This document shows, piece after piece, positions 25,396 to 26,739 of a DNA stretch of 26,739 nt. Position 1 is the first letter of the stretch. Each line of letters starts with the position of its first letter. This DNA is from Mangrovibacterium sp047972415. Lineage in GTDB: Bacteria > Bacteroidota > Bacteroidia > Bacteroidales > Prolixibacteraceae. Made by a program: the position numbers and the translations under genes. The DNA lies in contig JBKEAN010000233.1 of the NCBI GenBank assembly GCA_047972415.1, positions 1-26,739 of the forward strand, read 5' to 3'. The notes beneath the pieces are model-generated. The model ran no database searches. It saw only the letters and a list, made by a program, of their open reading frames with translations, and had not been told where the DNA came from.

Positions 25396-25788
25396 ATGAA
25401 AACAAAACGAGCCATTGTATTAGTACTAATGATAACATTAGCGATCGCATCTAGTTGTTCAAGCAGCAACGACGATTCAGGCAACAGCAGCAGAACCATC
25501 AAATATGAAATAAGCGGTACCGTTACCGGCGATATTCTTATAAGTTATGCCAACACACCACAGGCAGGCTATACCACTGTACAGGTAAGTAATTTACCCT
25601 GGTCGGCAGAGGTTACTTATAATGATGATATTACGATGGTTGCGTTAACAGGCACAGTTACTGGTGCTACTTCGGGGCAAACCATTGCCGTAAAGCTATT
25701 CAGTGGCGATGAGTTATCGAAAAGCTATACCGGCACCGCCGATTCCAAAGGAATGATTACAATACCTACACAAACAATAATTTTCTAA
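25396..25788 (+). CDS. MmpS-like small lipoprotein (second of a tandem pair)
   Basis: The start is placed at 25396 (MKTKRAIVLVLMITLAIASS then C21), which gives a clean lipoprotein signal; an ATG at 25351 in the same frame lies inside the preceding gene and is not needed. The 130-residue product has a Ser/Asp linker and the same domain as its neighbour: TIKYEISGTVTGDILISYAN, VSNLPWSAEVTYND, LTGTVTGATSGQTIAVKLFS. The pair looks like an old tandem duplication. The membrane side and any partner are unknown. Confidence 0.82.
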   Translation: MKTKRAIVLVLMITLAIASSCSSSNDDSGNSSRTIKYEISGTVTGDILISYANTPQAGYTTVQVSNLPWSAEVTYNDDITMVALTGTVTGATSGQTIAVKLFSGDELSKSYTGTADSKGMITIPTQTIIF

Positions 25789-25851
25789 AATAAGTTGTTT
25801 AAAGTTGATTTCGTAAAATCACTCTTCATATATTTAATTCCAATATTTTAA

Positions 25852-25881
25852 ATGGCTCCATCCAGAGTAGGATGGAGCCAT
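25852..25881. terminator. Strong hairpin after the MmpS-like genes
   Basis: ATGGCTCCATCC (25852-25863) and GGATGGAGCCAT (25870-25881) form a perfect 12-bp stem with a 6-nt loop, 63 bp after the last stop. There is no T-run on the plus strand; TTTAAAATATT follows on the minus strand. It may terminate transcription or be an end structure of the adjoining insertion-sequence remnant. Confidence 0.5.
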
Positions 25882-25882
25882 A

Positions 25883-26053
25883 TTCGGAAGTGTCGGTAGT
25901 TGTACAGTAGGTAGTGTCCCAAAACACGTTGCCAACAGAGGCTTCACTTTTAAAAAGCTGTTTCGCAGGCAACTCCTGCCACTGGTAACCTGTTTTTAAC
26001 CGATACACAATAGGTGCAACTACCTGGTATCGTTCAACTTTTGTATTTTCCAT
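25883..26053 (-). pseudogene. N-terminal remnant of an IS5-family transposase
   Basis: The minus strand from 26053 encodes MENTKVERYQVVAPIVYRLK followed by TGYQWQELPAKQLF. This closely resembles the conserved start of IS5-type transposases in Bacteroidota (VYRLKTGCQWRELPVKQFF). After about residue 45 the similarity is lost, through a frameshift or deletion, and no DDE catalytic part is present. It is an inactive fragment. Confidence 0.7.
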
Positions 26054-26357
26054 CCCAGTGCCAGACTTCAGCTATGGACAAATCTTATTTTTATTCTACT
26101 TTTATCAATCGTTTTTTGAAAGAATAGTATTTATTCTTCGAACATTAGTAGTATGGTATTATACTTTTTTTCAAGTAGTTAACTTTTTGACAATTTTAAG
26201 TTGAAGAAATGGTGTACCCGCATATGATGGCAAGCCAGAGAAACACAATTTGTGCTGCAATGAAACGAACATGTTACTCCGAACACAAACACGAAGCGAA
26301 AACAATTTCCAGCAACATGTGAGTTTCATCAGACAGTTAAAGAACAAATTATATCTG
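26054..26357. other. Intergenic stretch upstream of the gldB-like gene
   Basis: This ~300-bp AT-rich stretch holds a small hairpin, AAGAATA/TATTCTT (26120-26138), and no gene I can support. It probably contains the decayed 5' end of the transposase remnant and the promoter of the gene at 26358, but no TAnnTTTG match stands out. Confidence 0.4.
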
Positions 26358-26739
26358 ATGAAAAAGATTTTTGTATTTGCCTGTACGGCATTGGTACTTT
26401 TTGCCTGTAACCGCAACCCATTTAAAGTCGATTTGTCGGGCTCCAACATCAGTTTTAGCTACGAGCATTTTGGCGACGATTTATTTGCCATCCGGAACGA
26501 TGTACCTGGCGGTTTGCCGGCTCTCGAAACGCGTTATCCCGAAATTTTGCCCCTGTTTGCAGGAAGTGTTATTACCATTGGCCTGCCCGGTGACTCGGCT
26601 TTTACCGAGCTGCTGCAAAGTTTTGTACAAGATACACTGATGAACTCGGTGAAGGAACAAGTGGACGAAAAGATTGATCAGGACAAACTGAAAACCGACT
26701 TGGAGCAGGCTTTTCGTTATTACCACTATTATTTTCCTA
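26358..26739 (+). CDS. gldB: GldB-like gliding-motility lipoprotein, 5' part only
   Basis: The visible 127 residues start with MKKIFVFACTALVLFAC, a lipoprotein signal with cysteine 17, then NRNPFKVDLS. They continue with FGDDLFAI, LETRYPEILPLFAGSVITIG, FTELLQSFVQDTL and LEQAFRYYHYYFP. The order D-L-F-A, YPEILPLF, FVQDT, L-x-x-AF-x-YYxYYFP fits the GldB family, a lipoprotein needed for gliding in Flavobacteria and conserved in many Bacteroidota. The reading frame runs off the window. Family recognition is from motif memory; presence of the gene does not prove that the organism glides. Confidence 0.8.
   Translation, partial: MKKIFVFACTALVLFACNRNPFKVDLSGSNISFSYEHFGDDLFAIRNDVPGGLPALETRYPEILPLFAGSVITIGLPGDSAFTELLQSFVQDTLMNSVKEQVDEKIDQDKLKTDLEQAFRYYHYYFP

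Overview
The window looks like chromosomal DNA of a gliding-type Bacteroidota, probably Bacteroidales/Marinilabiliales (an inference from gene content). It has SusC/SusD outer-membrane uptake pairs, many short lipoproteins, a fused MurF-alanine racemase gene, a membrane-anchored AraC regulator, a partial gldB-like gene and one promoter matching the Bacteroidetes TTTG / TAnnTTTG pattern. No rRNA, tRNA or CRISPR array was seen.

Layout. 1-178 is the 3' end of a conserved Bacteroidota gene. 249-2470 is a decayed copy of a block whose better copy lies at 4994-9000: a susC cut to its N-terminal half (343-1956), the shared ~300 bp leader/promoter (1957-2260) and a C-terminal scrap of a small cytoplasmic gene (2261-2470). 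2792-8098 is an uptake operon on the minus strand (susC, susD, then a lipoprotein gene broken by a frameshift) with a terminator at 2737-2767. 8524-9000 is the intact small gene, diverging from susC. 9292-9431 looks like a MITE. 9569-16127 is a second uptake operon on the minus strand (susC, a SusD-like_2 gene, two lipoproteins). 16638-21586 is housekeeping: rsmI and a Glu-rich protein gene on minus, tdk and murF-alr on plus. 21834-25788 holds an AraC-type membrane regulator, a lipoprotein alpha/beta hydrolase, a putative outer-membrane barrel and two tandem MmpS-like lipoproteins. 25852-26053 is a hairpin plus an IS5-type transposase remnant, and the window ends inside a gldB-like gene.

The most unusual signal is a pair of tracts directly downstream of the small gene (about 9057-9263) and of its pseudogene copy (about 2545-2730). 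Each is a run of short dyad symmetries whose centres fall about every 21-22 bp, while the sequence of each dyad differs. I know of no described system with this form. Both tracts follow the same protein family, so gene plus dyad array looks like one duplicated unit. The two susC leaders also share a promoter position and a stem-loop about 120 nt upstream of the start codon, which suggests leader-level control of uptake genes.
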